Of a stretch of 64,000 bases of DNA, positions 1 through 7,424 are shown one piece after another (position 1 is the stretch's first letter; each line of letters begins with the position of its first letter). The position numbers were made by a program, and so were the translations under genes. Origin of the DNA: Sphaerochaeta sp. Phil3. GTDB lineage: Bacteria; Spirochaetota; Spirochaetia; Sphaerochaetales; Sphaerochaetaceae. The stretch lies in contig MSGT01000061.1 in assembly GCA_001940825.1 (NCBI GenBank), positions 87,742-151,741 of the forward strand, written 5' to 3'. The notes beneath the pieces are model-generated. The model was not told the DNA's origin. It did no database searches and was given only the letters and a program-made list of their open reading frames with translations.

Positions 1-23
1 CGGTTCCGGGCGTGTCGCTTCAG
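1..23 (+). repeat. 3' end of DGR variable repeat (VR)
   Basis: Bases 1-23 are identical to 661-683, and the two copies diverge immediately afterwards (AAATGG against TAGGGC). In DGRs the GC-rich 3' end of the variable repeat is where mutagenic homing initiates, and it is kept nearly identical in TR and VR. The rest of VR lies upstream of the window. Confidence 0.85.
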
Positions 24-34
24 AAATGGAATAA
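1..34 (+). CDS. DGR variable (target) protein, C-terminal end only
   Basis: Only the last ten codons lie in the window: G-S-G-R-V-A-S-E-M-E and a TAA stop at 32-34. The first seven residues equal those encoded by the template repeat at 661-683 in the same frame. This marks the end of a variable protein whose C-terminus is rewritten by the downstream retroelement. DGR target proteins usually end in a C-type-lectin-like fold. The template encodes a Trp/Asn/Gly-rich stretch that fits this, but the fold cannot be verified because the body of the gene is outside the window. Confidence 0.8.
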   Translation, partial: GSGRVASEME

Positions 35-106
35 TGGGAACATGGAAATAAAGCGCTAAGGCACTAATCCTCCAATCTTGCAATAGGGGGGGTGATTTGA
101 TAGGAT

Positions 107-122
107 GTCGCCGTAAGGCGAC
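107..122 (+). other. GC-rich hairpin between VR and avd
   Basis: GTCGCC and GGCGAC form a perfect 6-bp stem around a GTAA tetraloop. It follows a G7 tract at 86-92 and lies about 84 bp after the end of VR. Some DGRs carry a GC-rich hairpin or cruciform just downstream of VR that aids target recognition. This one is further away than in the Bordetella phage prototype, so a role in homing is only a suggestion. It could also affect avd translation. Confidence 0.5.
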
Positions 123-141
123 TCGCCCGTGGAGGATAAAA

Positions 142-552
142 ATGAAGGATCCGGAATCACCTACGCTGAATGCATGGAGAGAGGCTTGGCTGTATCTCTG
201 TGATCTGATGCGCGGAAACAAACTTCCGAACTACCTGAAATACTCTGTCGGCGAAGACATCCTACGGGATATGATGAGGGTCGGGCAGCATATAAACAAG
301 GCTCATATGCTGATCAATTCAAAGCCGTATGAATCCAGGAAACATGTTTATCAGGCTTCCGACATCTATGATGATGTGAAGTTTGCAGTCAACCAGCTGG
401 TGGATGCCAAACATCCGGCAACTGATGCGGATAATCCCGGGAGTCCTGTGTTGCCTGACAGAACAAGGGAATACCTGTCCAAGCTTATGGACAATTTCGG
501 TAGATGGTTGGGAGGCTGGCTCAAGAACATCCAGTCTGCGGGGAGCGGATGA
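142..552 (+). CDS. avd: Accessory variability determinant (Avd-type four-helix protein)
   Basis: This 136-residue protein lies between VR and the template repeat, the usual position of avd. Avd forms a positively charged helical barrel (pentamer in the phage prototype) that binds the reverse transcriptase and template RNA and is needed for mutagenic homing. The sequence is predicted almost entirely helical, with conserved-looking W, Y and L positions (AWREAWLYLCDLM; EYLSKLMDNFGRWLGGWL). I chose ATG 142 because GGAGG lies 7 bases upstream; the in-frame TTG at 97 would add a tail across the hairpin. The stop is only about 8 bases before the template repeat. Confidence 0.8.
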   Translation: MKDPESPTLNAWREAWLYLCDLMRGNKLPNYLKYSVGEDILRDMMRVGQHINKAHMLINSKPYESRKHVYQASDIYDDVKFAVNQLVDAKHPATDADNPGSPVLPDRTREYLSKLMDNFGRWLGGWLKNIQSAGSG

Positions 553-560
553 AAAGCTTA

Positions 561-683
561 GTGTTTGCGCGTGGGCGGGCTCCAATTGGAATAATGGATC
601 TAATGGCGGGTTCTCCTATCTCAATGCAAATGACAACAACTTTGGAAATACGAATAACAACGGTTCCGGGCGTGTCGCTTCAG
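561..683 (+). repeat. DGR template repeat (TR)
   Basis: The segment is non-coding in context. In the VR frame it reads as a string dense in AAY (Asn) codons: SNWNNGSN, then LNANDNNFGNTNNNGSGRVAS. Adenines placed at the first two codon positions are the signature of a DGR template, since only A positions are mutagenised when the RNA is copied. The 3' end (661-683) matches the VR remnant at 1-23. The 5' limit is approximate because VR is not in the window for alignment. Confidence 0.85.
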
Positions 684-726
684 TAGGGCGGGAAAAGGTA
701 AGAATCTCAGAGATTCCCTTCTGAAG
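678..726 (+). ncRNA. Predicted folded region at the 3' side of the template RNA
   Basis: GAATCT (702-707) and AGATTC (711-716) form a perfect hairpin with a CAG loop. CTTCAG at the very end of TR (678-683) can pair with CTGAAG (721-726), enclosing it. DGR reverse transcription is primed from structured RNA flanking TR, so a fold closing on the last bases of TR is plausible for priming or RT recognition. Pairing was judged by eye only. Confidence 0.4.
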
Positions 727-755
727 GATCCGACCTCGCAAAGAGAAGACATAGT

Positions 756-795
756 GTCCTCATCGACCATTCGGCGGGTGAGGACGCGCTTTTTT
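756..795 (+). terminator. Hairpin with T6 tract between TR and RT
   Basis: GTCCTCA (756-762) pairs with TGAGGAC (779-785), followed by GCGC and six T. It resembles an intrinsic terminator placed after the template repeat and directly before the RT start. It could define the 3' end of a discrete template RNA, with partial read-through supplying RT mRNA. The 16-base loop is long for a classical terminator. Confidence 0.5.
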
Positions 796-800
796 ATGGT

Positions 801-2009
801 ATGAGTGATCTCCTTGACAGGATAACTGACTACTACAATTTCGTTGAAGCTGACCACGAGGTCTCACATGGGAAACGGGAACACCGGGATTATATATGCT
901 TTGAGCGGGAACGGGAGAGGTTCTTCAACTCAAGACCGAAACAGATCCGGGAGAAGACGTACAAGCACGGGCCTCTGCGGGAAAAGGTCATTTATGAACC
1001 AAAGCGGAGAGATCTGTTGATTCCGAATCTTTCGGACAGGGTGACTCATCATGCACTTATACGGATAATCAAACCATATCTTGAATCCTATTTCCATCAG
1101 GACAGCTTCTCTTGCCGCAAGGGATCAGAATATGTGAAAGTGTTTCTGAGTGAGGATGAAACCAATGGTCCTTATCTGATATATTCACGGAAGAAAGACA
1201 GCCGTAACCGGTATCCGTGCAATCTTACGATTGCCCAGACAATCAAATATGTGAGGGAAGATGCGGAGCTGCAGTTCCCGGGTCAGGTGTGTAAAGTTGT
1301 ATTCATGGCCGGAAGAGGCCAGTTGGCGGCCTGTCGGGATTACCAATCGAAAATCAGATCAGCAATAGGCAAGTGGGGCTGGAACTTCTGGATACTTGCC
1401 ATTGACTTCAAGTCTTTCTACGCCTCAATAGACCATGAGGTACTGATGTTCCTGTTCGGCCGGCTAATCAAGGAAGAGGATGTCCTGTGGCTCATCAGAC
1501 AGATTGTTGATGCCTGTCAGGAAGGGTTGCCAATAGGGTTCCTTCCCAGCCAGGACGGAGGAAATCTCGTCGGATCCACTGTTGACTACCTCGTTACTGA
1601 CATTCTCGGAGCTAGACCATATGTTCGATATGCAGATGATATCAGAATCCTATGTGGTTCAAGGGAGACTGCCAAGCGTTATCTGGAGGCAATTGACAAT
1701 TTTGTAGGTACTCGTCTGAAGATGAGGCTTTCACCGAATAAGACCAGAATCTATAAATGGTCAGGCAAAGACACCTTCTGTGGTTATGTAATATGTCCTC
1801 ATCATTTCGAGCCCAAGAAATCCACAGTTGACAGGGCTCATAGAAGGTTCAACAAGAAACTCAGGGACTTTGAAGCCGGATTGATTACTGCACAGCAACT
1901 TTATGACACTGCAAACTCTCATCTGGCCTATAGAGAGCATACTTCGCAGCCTTATGATGAGCTTGCGGCAAAGTGTATCAAGATTTCGCAATCTATTTCG
2001 CAAAAATGA
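801..2009 (+). CDS. DGR reverse transcriptase
   Basis: This 402-residue retroelement RT copies the template RNA with errors at adenines; the cDNA replaces VR. Palm motifs are visible: IDFKSFYASID (catalytic Asp near 202), IGFLPSQ at 245-251, the [ILV]GxxxSQ form typical of DGR RTs, and YADD at 277-280. The finger region has IPNLSDRVTHHAL. Between CRKG (105-108) and GRGQLAACRDYQ (171-182), which are nearly adjacent in ordinary DGR RTs, there are about 60 extra residues (YLIYSRKKDSRNRYP and beyond). No clear ribosome-binding site precedes ATG 801. The RT follows TR by about 115 bases, as expected for an avd-TR-RT cassette. Confidence 0.93.
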   Translation: MSDLLDRITDYYNFVEADHEVSHGKREHRDYICFERERERFFNSRPKQIREKTYKHGPLREKVIYEPKRRDLLIPNLSDRVTHHALIRIIKPYLESYFHQDSFSCRKGSEYVKVFLSEDETNGPYLIYSRKKDSRNRYPCNLTIAQTIKYVREDAELQFPGQVCKVVFMAGRGQLAACRDYQSKIRSAIGKWGWNFWILAIDFKSFYASIDHEVLMFLFGRLIKEEDVLWLIRQIVDACQEGLPIGFLPSQDGGNLVGSTVDYLVTDILGARPYVRYADDIRILCGSRETAKRYLEAIDNFVGTRLKMRLSPNKTRIYKWSGKDTFCGYVICPHHFEPKKSTVDRAHRRFNKKLRDFEAGLITAQQLYDTANSHLAYREHTSQPYDELAAKCIKISQSISQK

Positions 2010-2013
2010 CGAA

Positions 2014-2145
2014 ATGAAGATGATTGCCCCTGAATTGTTTCGTGGATACAGTTTCATGGAAACCACATTTGAAGTGTTGAAAACGGGATTAAACAGAATT
2101 ATAACAGTTTTAAAAGGTGATACAATGTCTGAAGAAGAGACATGA
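2014..2145 (+). CDS. Possible small ORF downstream of DGR RT
   Basis: A 43-residue ORF (MKMIAPELFRGYSFMETTF, ending MSEEET) begins four bases after the RT stop. There is no good ribosome-binding site, but translational coupling to RT is possible. I recognise no family. It could equally be non-coding sequence trailing the retroelement. Confidence 0.25.
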   Translation: MKMIAPELFRGYSFMETTFEVLKTGLNRIITVLKGDTMSEEET

Positions 2146-2251
2146 AATCCGGCTCTAAATCATGTATATTTCGCAATTTCTTGCAGTCTAAGCTGGATTT
2201 CTTCTTTCAGCTTCTATTGGATTTTACAGATACAGTCGCCCAATAATAGGT

Positions 2252-3271
2252 TCACTCGTTATATCTAATATTAGTAATCCTTCCTTGTTCATCTTGCTCG
2301 GTGATAATCACCCCGATGAGCTCTAGGATGTTTTCGGTGAAAATCTGTACTTGAATTGTCCTAAAAATCATGTCACGCTCAAACTTATCAAAATCTGTTG
2401 CGCCGGATTTTTTATAGATAGGATTAAGAATAGTTGGGTCTTTTTTTACGGCTTGAACAAAGTTTATGTTTTCGTGCTGATACTGAACAAGTGCTATTAT
2501 TTCATCGGGTTTAAGAAGGAAGACTTTCCCGGAATCTCTGGCTTCTGTCACCGATAAAGGAAACAATATCATCTCTTTGATTCCATTTGAACGATTTAAT
2601 AGCTTTCTGAAATACAGGAAGGCGTCAATTTCTGCATCATAGATCAAATGACATGACCGTTCGTTTTCATCAAGATCCTTTATCTGCTCATACAGGCCTT
2701 TATCTTCAATACTAACAGGTTCAAGATCAGTATGGCCTAAAGTCTTCCAAAGAAATTTAACCTGTGAGAACAAGTTTTCATTTATCTCACGAAGCTTCTC
2801 ATATGAAATAACAATCGGCTCACCTTCAGTATTATGACTTTCTGAATCATTAGTTGTATCAGCGTTATCATGTTTTTCTTTCACTGTAGCGGACTCTTGA
2901 ATAAAGGTACTGCCTGTTACTCTTTCGTGAATTGTTTCTCTTTCGCTTTCTTTTTCAACAACTGACGTAGACTTATTATTGATAGATGCCTCTGATGGAC
3001 TTATAGAATCAACAATACTGTCCAGTTCTTTTGTCTCAGAAGACGCGAGTCCTTTAACGCGTTTAACAACAATCTTTTTAATCTCAGGACGTAATCCTCC
3101 TTTCAAAGCCATTCTCGCAAGGTTTTTTGCTTGAGAAGCAGAGTCTGTTTGCATTTCCCAGAATGAAGAATAGCATTTTTTGCAGAGACAAAGCCCATCT
3201 TTGAGAGCTTCATGAGCCTGAGGAGAGAATAAGCCTATCTTCCTTGAGCAAAAATCACAACTCTTTGGCAT
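2252..3271 (-). CDS. Zinc-ribbon (DUF4428-like) protein of unknown function
   Basis: The 339-residue protein starts with a small Cys4 zinc-binding module: CDFC near residue 5 and CKKC near 31, with the KIGLFS spacer seen in DUF4428-type ribbons. Residues about 90-160 are low-complexity and rich in Ser, Glu and Lys, probably a linker. The C-terminal half has no motif I recognise. A good site (AAGGAG) precedes the start. It lies downstream of and parallel to the SWIM-finger gene, 32 bases away, so the two are probably co-transcribed. The pair is more AT-rich than the metabolic part of the window, which suggests acquisition by transfer. Confidence 0.65.
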   Translation of the reverse strand: MPKSCDFCSRKIGLFSPQAHEALKDGLCLCKKCYSSFWEMQTDSASQAKNLARMALKGGLRPEIKKIVVKRVKGLASSETKELDSIVDSISPSEASINNKSTSVVEKESERETIHERVTGSTFIQESATVKEKHDNADTTNDSESHNTEGEPIVISYEKLREINENLFSQVKFLWKTLGHTDLEPVSIEDKGLYEQIKDLDENERSCHLIYDAEIDAFLYFRKLLNRSNGIKEMILFPLSVTEARDSGKVFLLKPDEIIALVQYQHENINFVQAVKKDPTILNPIYKKSGATDFDKFERDMIFRTIQVQIFTENILELIGVIITEQDEQGRITNIRYNE

Positions 3272-3303
3272 ATTAATGTTTAGCTCCTTCTATAATCATA
3301 TCG

Positions 3304-5136
3304 TTATCGACCTTCTAACAACTTATGATAATGACTCTGAAAGAGATTGCCAAAGCCCTTTGTTGTCGGAAAACTGAAAATGTATGCTGGCTGGTCTTCT
3401 CCATAAATGTATACTTCAAGATCAAATTTAGTTTCATCAAGAAGATGTTTGTATATATTGTCTGCAGGGATCTGAGTAACTCTATAATGCCCCGAATCTT
3501 GAACATCCAGATAAATATCCTCTAATCTTCCGTTTTCACCATGTATCCTGCATTTCAAATACTCGCTATAATCAAAATCAATACCTGGTGCTGCATCAAA
3601 GATTATATTCCGAAAACCAAGGAACAGCTCAATGCTTCCAGTACTTCCAGTTCTCAAATCCGTCCATCTGACCATTGGTCTAAGCACAATGAAAGGCATC
3701 TTCCAAGGTTCGCATGTTTCAGTTGAAAACCCTGAAGAATAGCCATATCTAGCTTTGATGTCGAGCAATTCGAGAAACGAACTTGTAGACCTGTCTATTG
3801 GAAGTCGAGACAAGCCATTAAAATATCCCAGTTCTGTCGCAAGTCTGAACATGTGTTTACAGGGAGTAAAAGTACTCATCAGGCTGTCTCGCTCTTGGAA
3901 ATCTTTACACGTGCACGATCTGAGTGTTGTTATATAGTATTCCCCGGTATGACCAATAAAAGTTGCTTCTTTTGCTTTTCGGTTGATGGTGAACGGTCTG
4001 ACTTCAGCACTCCGCATGAAGCGCCTGTTTGCCTCGGAGTCAAAACCCTTTGCAGTAAGCCATAAATCTTTTTCCTCTTCGTAAACATTCTTGTAATTGC
4101 CGAGAATTACTTCGTCTATGGCACAATTGAGTATCAAGCATCTTTTTATGTAATCAATTTGCTCTTGATGAAGATAGCATCGGAAATCGCCAAGTTTAAT
4201 GTATACATTTCCTGAATTAAGTATTGAGTGCAACTTGTGTAGTTGATAAAATTCAATCTCGTCAGCATTGGAAGCGAGACAGAACTGGAATACGCTGTAA
4301 TACTCTTGCACGCGATAATGTGCGAGTTCGTTGATTTTCTGAAATTGATTTTGAGGATTATTGTAGCTTAATAAACCGGAACAAATTGAGAATGATTCAG
4401 CTCCAATAGGACAACAATCTAATGGAGTTCTAACAGTAACACTAATTACCCATCCTAGAAATCTATATACTTCAAAAGATGATCCAACAAGAACCTGCGT
4501 GCCATACTCTTGCTTGTATCTAGGACGGAAACCGTCAGGTTTATCTGCCTTAATCGTAAATTTCCTGTATCCAAGATTCTGTGTGGCTTCAAGAAACACC
4601 TCACGAGTTGGAACTCCTCGAAATAGCTCAGTTCCGTATTGCATTTCGATTGGAAATGTACATCTTGATAGAAAGAAGTATTTGCTACCTTCAGATGAGG
4701 GCATTGATTCATCAGCAGTTATTGCCGTTTGCGTGAATACAGGGATATGCAGTTCACCTTTCGATGCTTTAATTATTTCAGTGCTGGTATTCCCCTTAAT
4801 GCTCTTGTTTGTCATGACCATGTCGCCGTATTTTTGTCTATATGCGTCAAGAACCAATTTGAATTTCTGGATTGCATCTTCCTTAGATTCACAGTCATAC
4901 AATGCTTCCAGGGAAAGTCTCTCTTTTCCTCCTTGAATGTATTTCCCATCCTCATAATTGACACCTTTTACCCAAGAATGGCTAAAGAGTCTTCCGATAC
5001 CATATTTAACCGGGTTATCCGAGTAATGATAATCAATGAAATACCGTCCGTCATCGATAGCGATGACACAGACATAGTTGCTTGTGAAATGTCCTGACTC
5101 GTTTTTTCTCAAAGAGTCTACTCCGCTTGTTTCCAT
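3304..5136 (-). CDS. SWIM zinc-finger protein, possibly with a degenerate GIY-YIG-like N-terminus
   Basis: This 610-residue protein has a SWIM finger in its middle: CTCKDF, then TPCKHMFRLA (CxC...CxH). SWIM modules bind DNA or proteins and occur in helicases, MULE transposases and repair factors. The N-terminal 90 residues (YVCVIAIDDGRYFIDYHYSD, then a helix ending RQKYGDMV) resemble the outline of a GIY-YIG nuclease, but the GIY-YIG residues are poorly kept, so this is tentative. No helicase motif is present. There is no ribosome-binding site; a TGTTATCAT box lies 7 bases before the ATG, so the transcript may be leaderless. It probably forms an operon with the DUF4428-like gene. Confidence 0.6.
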   Translation of the reverse strand: METSGVDSLRKNESGHFTSNYVCVIAIDDGRYFIDYHYSDNPVKYGIGRLFSHSWVKGVNYEDGKYIQGGKERLSLEALYDCESKEDAIQKFKLVLDAYRQKYGDMVMTNKSIKGNTSTEIIKASKGELHIPVFTQTAITADESMPSSEGSKYFFLSRCTFPIEMQYGTELFRGVPTREVFLEATQNLGYRKFTIKADKPDGFRPRYKQEYGTQVLVGSSFEVYRFLGWVISVTVRTPLDCCPIGAESFSICSGLLSYNNPQNQFQKINELAHYRVQEYYSVFQFCLASNADEIEFYQLHKLHSILNSGNVYIKLGDFRCYLHQEQIDYIKRCLILNCAIDEVILGNYKNVYEEEKDLWLTAKGFDSEANRRFMRSAEVRPFTINRKAKEATFIGHTGEYYITTLRSCTCKDFQERDSLMSTFTPCKHMFRLATELGYFNGLSRLPIDRSTSSFLELLDIKARYGYSSGFSTETCEPWKMPFIVLRPMVRWTDLRTGSTGSIELFLGFRNIIFDAAPGIDFDYSEYLKCRIHGENGRLEDIYLDVQDSGHYRVTQIPADNIYKHLLDETKFDLEVYIYGEDQPAYIFSFPTTKGFGNLFQSHYHKLLEGR

Positions 5137-5143
5137 CAATTGA

Positions 5144-5149
5144 ATGATA
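5144..5149 (-). promoter_or_regulatory. -10 element of SWIM gene, predicted leaderless start
   Basis: On the minus strand TATCAT, preceded by TG and one base (extended -10 form), ends 7 bases before the ATG at 5136. Transcription would then start at or next to the start codon, and no Shine-Dalgarno sequence is present. Confidence 0.45.
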
Positions 5150-5164
5150 ACACTCTTTTATGTG

Positions 5165-5420
5165 GTTTTATGAATAAACATTTCCTAATTGCTTTACCCG
5201 GGATCATTTCGTCTGTATTTGCCTTGTTGGATTATCTGCGGAAAATCTGACACCGCACCGTCTTTTGTGGAGGCGATTGACAGCGGAAGGCTTAAAGAAG
5301 CTGGTTCATGGCGACCTGTTGGCGCGTGATGAGCCGAGTGACAAGAATCCCCTCGTCCTTTGGGTTTTCCTGAAGTGTACCAGCGGATTATCATAGAAGA
5401 GACGAAAGGAGGTGTTGTTG
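5165..5420 (+). other. Gene remnants; no intact gene seen
   Basis: Short runs look like decayed coding sequence, for example one frame reading APSFVEAIDSGRLKEAGSW before a stop. No reading frame is complete and no family is recognisable. It separates the SWIM gene from the small protein at 5423. Confidence 0.3.
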
Positions 5421-5422
5421 TA

Positions 5423-5626
5423 GTGTCAAAAAGCAAAGGAGTATCGGGTCATACCCATACAAGGCAGCAACTGAACGATTATGCCAATCAGCACAATCCG
5501 AACAATCCTGCCTATAGGGCTGACCAGGAGAACCAGGCATGTATGGCTGCCATAAACCGAAAGGATCAGAAGTACTGGCTTCCGGATTATGATTACAGTT
5601 ACGCGCTAGACAAGGATGATTATTGA
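5423..5626 (+). CDS. Small conserved-type hypothetical protein
   Basis: This is a 67-residue, hydrophilic protein with a repeated 'NDYANQHNPNNPAYRAD' type core and an acidic, tyrosine-rich tail (DYDYSYALDKDDY). I have seen similar small Asn-Pro-Asn proteins in Firmicutes and spirochaetes annotated only as hypothetical. The GTG at 5423 is preferred: AAAGGAGG lies 10 bases upstream, and the longer frame from 5360 lacks such a site. A terminator follows directly, so it is probably a single-gene unit. Confidence 0.6.
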   Translation: MSKSKGVSGHTHTRQQLNDYANQHNPNNPAYRADQENQACMAAINRKDQKYWLPDYDYSYALDKDDY

Positions 5627-5634
5627 AGACCTAT

Positions 5635-5666
5635 GAGCCGTCTCGATATGAGGCGGCTCGCTTTTT
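5635..5666 (+). terminator. Intrinsic terminator after the small protein
   Basis: GAGCCGTCTC and GAGGCGGCTC form a 10-bp stem (one G-T pair) around GATAT, followed by GC and five T. Confidence 0.85.
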
Positions 5667-5935
5667 CTGACTTCAGCCCGCAGACACCACTAAACCGTTC
5701 AGTATCTCCACACAAACTGGCATGCCCCTGATTGACAGCAAGTTTAAGGTCTTGCTTAGAATGCAGACATCGGACATAAGGTCTCGCGGCATATGGAGAC
5801 GGTAACGATAGTTCTTTTACGTGGGGTAAAAAACGACAGCCACATCAGCGTTGATCTAGATGTCGAGAAACTGTGTCTTAAAACAGTAAAGTAATTTCAA
5901 GGTAGTCCGGTTTTGCCCAAAATATTTCTCAAATA
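5667..5935. other. Intergenic stretch, no gene seen
   Basis: Neither strand has a convincing reading frame or repeat between the terminator and the GNAT promoter. It may be eroded sequence. Confidence 0.5.
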
Positions 5936-5944
5936 TGGTATAAT
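5936..5944 (+). promoter_or_regulatory. Extended -10 promoter of the GNAT-fic pair
   Basis: TGG followed by TATAAT ends 7 bases before ATG 5952. No Shine-Dalgarno sequence lies between, so the transcript would begin at or one base before the start codon. Confidence 0.55.
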
Positions 5945-5951
5945 CTGATTA

Positions 5952-6320
5952 ATGGTAACCCATGAAAAGAAAATTGAAATAGCGAAAATGACTCAACATC
6001 AGGCAGAGGAAATAGCCGATACATGGAAACACGAAGGAATCTACCAGTTTTATGATATGCCGGAAGATCCTGACGTTGAACTTGGACTCGGACTTAAACC
6101 CGAATACACTGGAAAAGGTTTTGGTAAGAGTTTCGTAAACATAGTAATTGATTTTCTCATTTCAAACTATCATCTTTTAAAGATCAACCTTTCTGGTGTT
6201 TCTTTCAACAGGAGGGCTATCAGGTGCTATGAGAAATGGGGGTTCAGGAAAACCGGTGTCATTCAACAGTTGTCAAACGTTTCCGTATATGAATTTGTGA
6301 CTGTGCAGTTGGAGATATGA
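5952..6320 (+). CDS. GNAT-family acetyltransferase with an internal deletion
   Basis: GNAT enzymes acetylate amines using acetyl-CoA. The acetyl-CoA loop is visible (GLKPEYTGKGFGKSF), as is the C-terminal SFNRRAIRCYEKWGFRKTG segment. At 122 residues it is about 40 shorter than related proteins. WKHEGIYQFYDMPEDPD jumps straight to VELGLGLKPEYTGKG, so the central strands that normally carry the substrate site are missing in frame. It may be inactive or a decayed gene. It is separated from fic by three bases and shares its promoter. Confidence 0.75.
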   Translation: MVTHEKKIEIAKMTQHQAEEIADTWKHEGIYQFYDMPEDPDVELGLGLKPEYTGKGFGKSFVNIVIDFLISNYHLLKINLSGVSFNRRAIRCYEKWGFRKTGVIQQLSNVSVYEFVTVQLEI

Positions 6321-6323
6321 CAA

Positions 6324-7424
6324 ATGATAACAAAGTCTGATAGTAATGAAAAATGGCAAGCAAGTCTTGAAGAATACATTAGGCAAGGGGAGCCAGAAAA
6401 GACTGAAAAATCCACGGCCTGGAAAACCGCAATCGGGCTTCAGGATGTTGACGGTTTAAAAACCTCTGATTATCTGTTGGAAACTGCAAAAGAGCATATT
6501 GAAGGCAAAATCGATATCAAGACTGCACAGAAGCGTATTCAATCGTATTACGATGAAAGAAAAACCAGAACCGAAACTGAAGAAGGAACAGAAGAAGCAG
6601 ATATCGTTTCAGCAAGAATTGCAGAGATTCTTGGAGAAAAGACTTTTCAGTTTTCACCTGCTGAATGGAAAACGATTCATCTGAGGTTGTTTAAGGGTGT
6701 TTTACCTCACGCGGGAGATTATCGTTCCTATAATATCACTAAAAACGAATGGGTATTAAATGGAGAAACTGTTCTCTATGCTTCCGCTGACAGCATACAG
6801 GCCACTTTGGACTATGATTTTGGTAAGGAGAAGGGCTTTTCCTATGAAGGATTGTCTACGGAGGAAGCGGTAAGGCATATTTCAAAGTTCACTTCTGGCA
6901 TATGGCAGATTCATCCGTTCTGTGAAGGCAACACTAGATCCACCGCTGTATTTATAATCAAGTACCTTAAGACATTTGGCTTTCAGGTTAACAATGAGAT
7001 ATTTGCAGAGAACTCCTGGTATTTCAGGAATGCACTGGTAAGAGCAAATTACAACGACTTGGCTAAAGGGATTACTGCTACAAATGTTTTTTTGGAACGG
7101 TTCTTTGAAAACCTCTTGATGGGGTATAATAACAATCTCAAGAATCGATACATTCACGTGGACTATAAGAATAATTCTCAAAGTGCAACTCAAAGTGCAA
7201 AGATGAAGGCTTTAAAGTGCAATAATTGCACTTTGGAAGAACTGGCGATTTTGAGGGTACTAAAGAAAGACCCTTCTGCCACGCAGAAAGAACTGGCGAA
7301 TGTTGTCGGTAAATCAGAGAGAACAATTAAGACCAGAACTGTTGAGATGCAGGAAAAAGGTTTTATCCAACGGGAAAACGGTAAACGCAATGGACGATGG
7401 GAAGTTTTGGTTGAGGTGGAATGA
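6324..7424 (+). CDS. Fic-domain protein with N-terminal antitoxin-like and C-terminal winged-helix regions
   Basis: Fic enzymes transfer AMP or related groups from nucleotides onto protein targets. The active-site loop reads IHPFCEGNTRSTAVF, with the catalytic His and the GN-R anion pocket intact. The flap preceding it is also seen (EWVLNGETVLYAS). Residues 1-85 (KTAIGLQDVDGLKTSDYLLETAKEHIEGKI) resemble the VbhA-like helical segment that restrains many Fic proteins in cis. The C-terminal 65 residues are a winged helix (ATQKELANVVGKSERTIKTR), suggesting DNA binding or autoregulation. It follows the GNAT gene by three bases. Its target cannot be inferred. Confidence 0.88.
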   Translation: MITKSDSNEKWQASLEEYIRQGEPEKTEKSTAWKTAIGLQDVDGLKTSDYLLETAKEHIEGKIDIKTAQKRIQSYYDERKTRTETEEGTEEADIVSARIAEILGEKTFQFSPAEWKTIHLRLFKGVLPHAGDYRSYNITKNEWVLNGETVLYASADSIQATLDYDFGKEKGFSYEGLSTEEAVRHISKFTSGIWQIHPFCEGNTRSTAVFIIKYLKTFGFQVNNEIFAENSWYFRNALVRANYNDLAKGITATNVFLERFFENLLMGYNNNLKNRYIHVDYKNNSQSATQSAKMKALKCNNCTLEELAILRVLKKDPSATQKELANVVGKSERTIKTRTVEMQEKGFIQRENGKRNGRWEVLVEVE

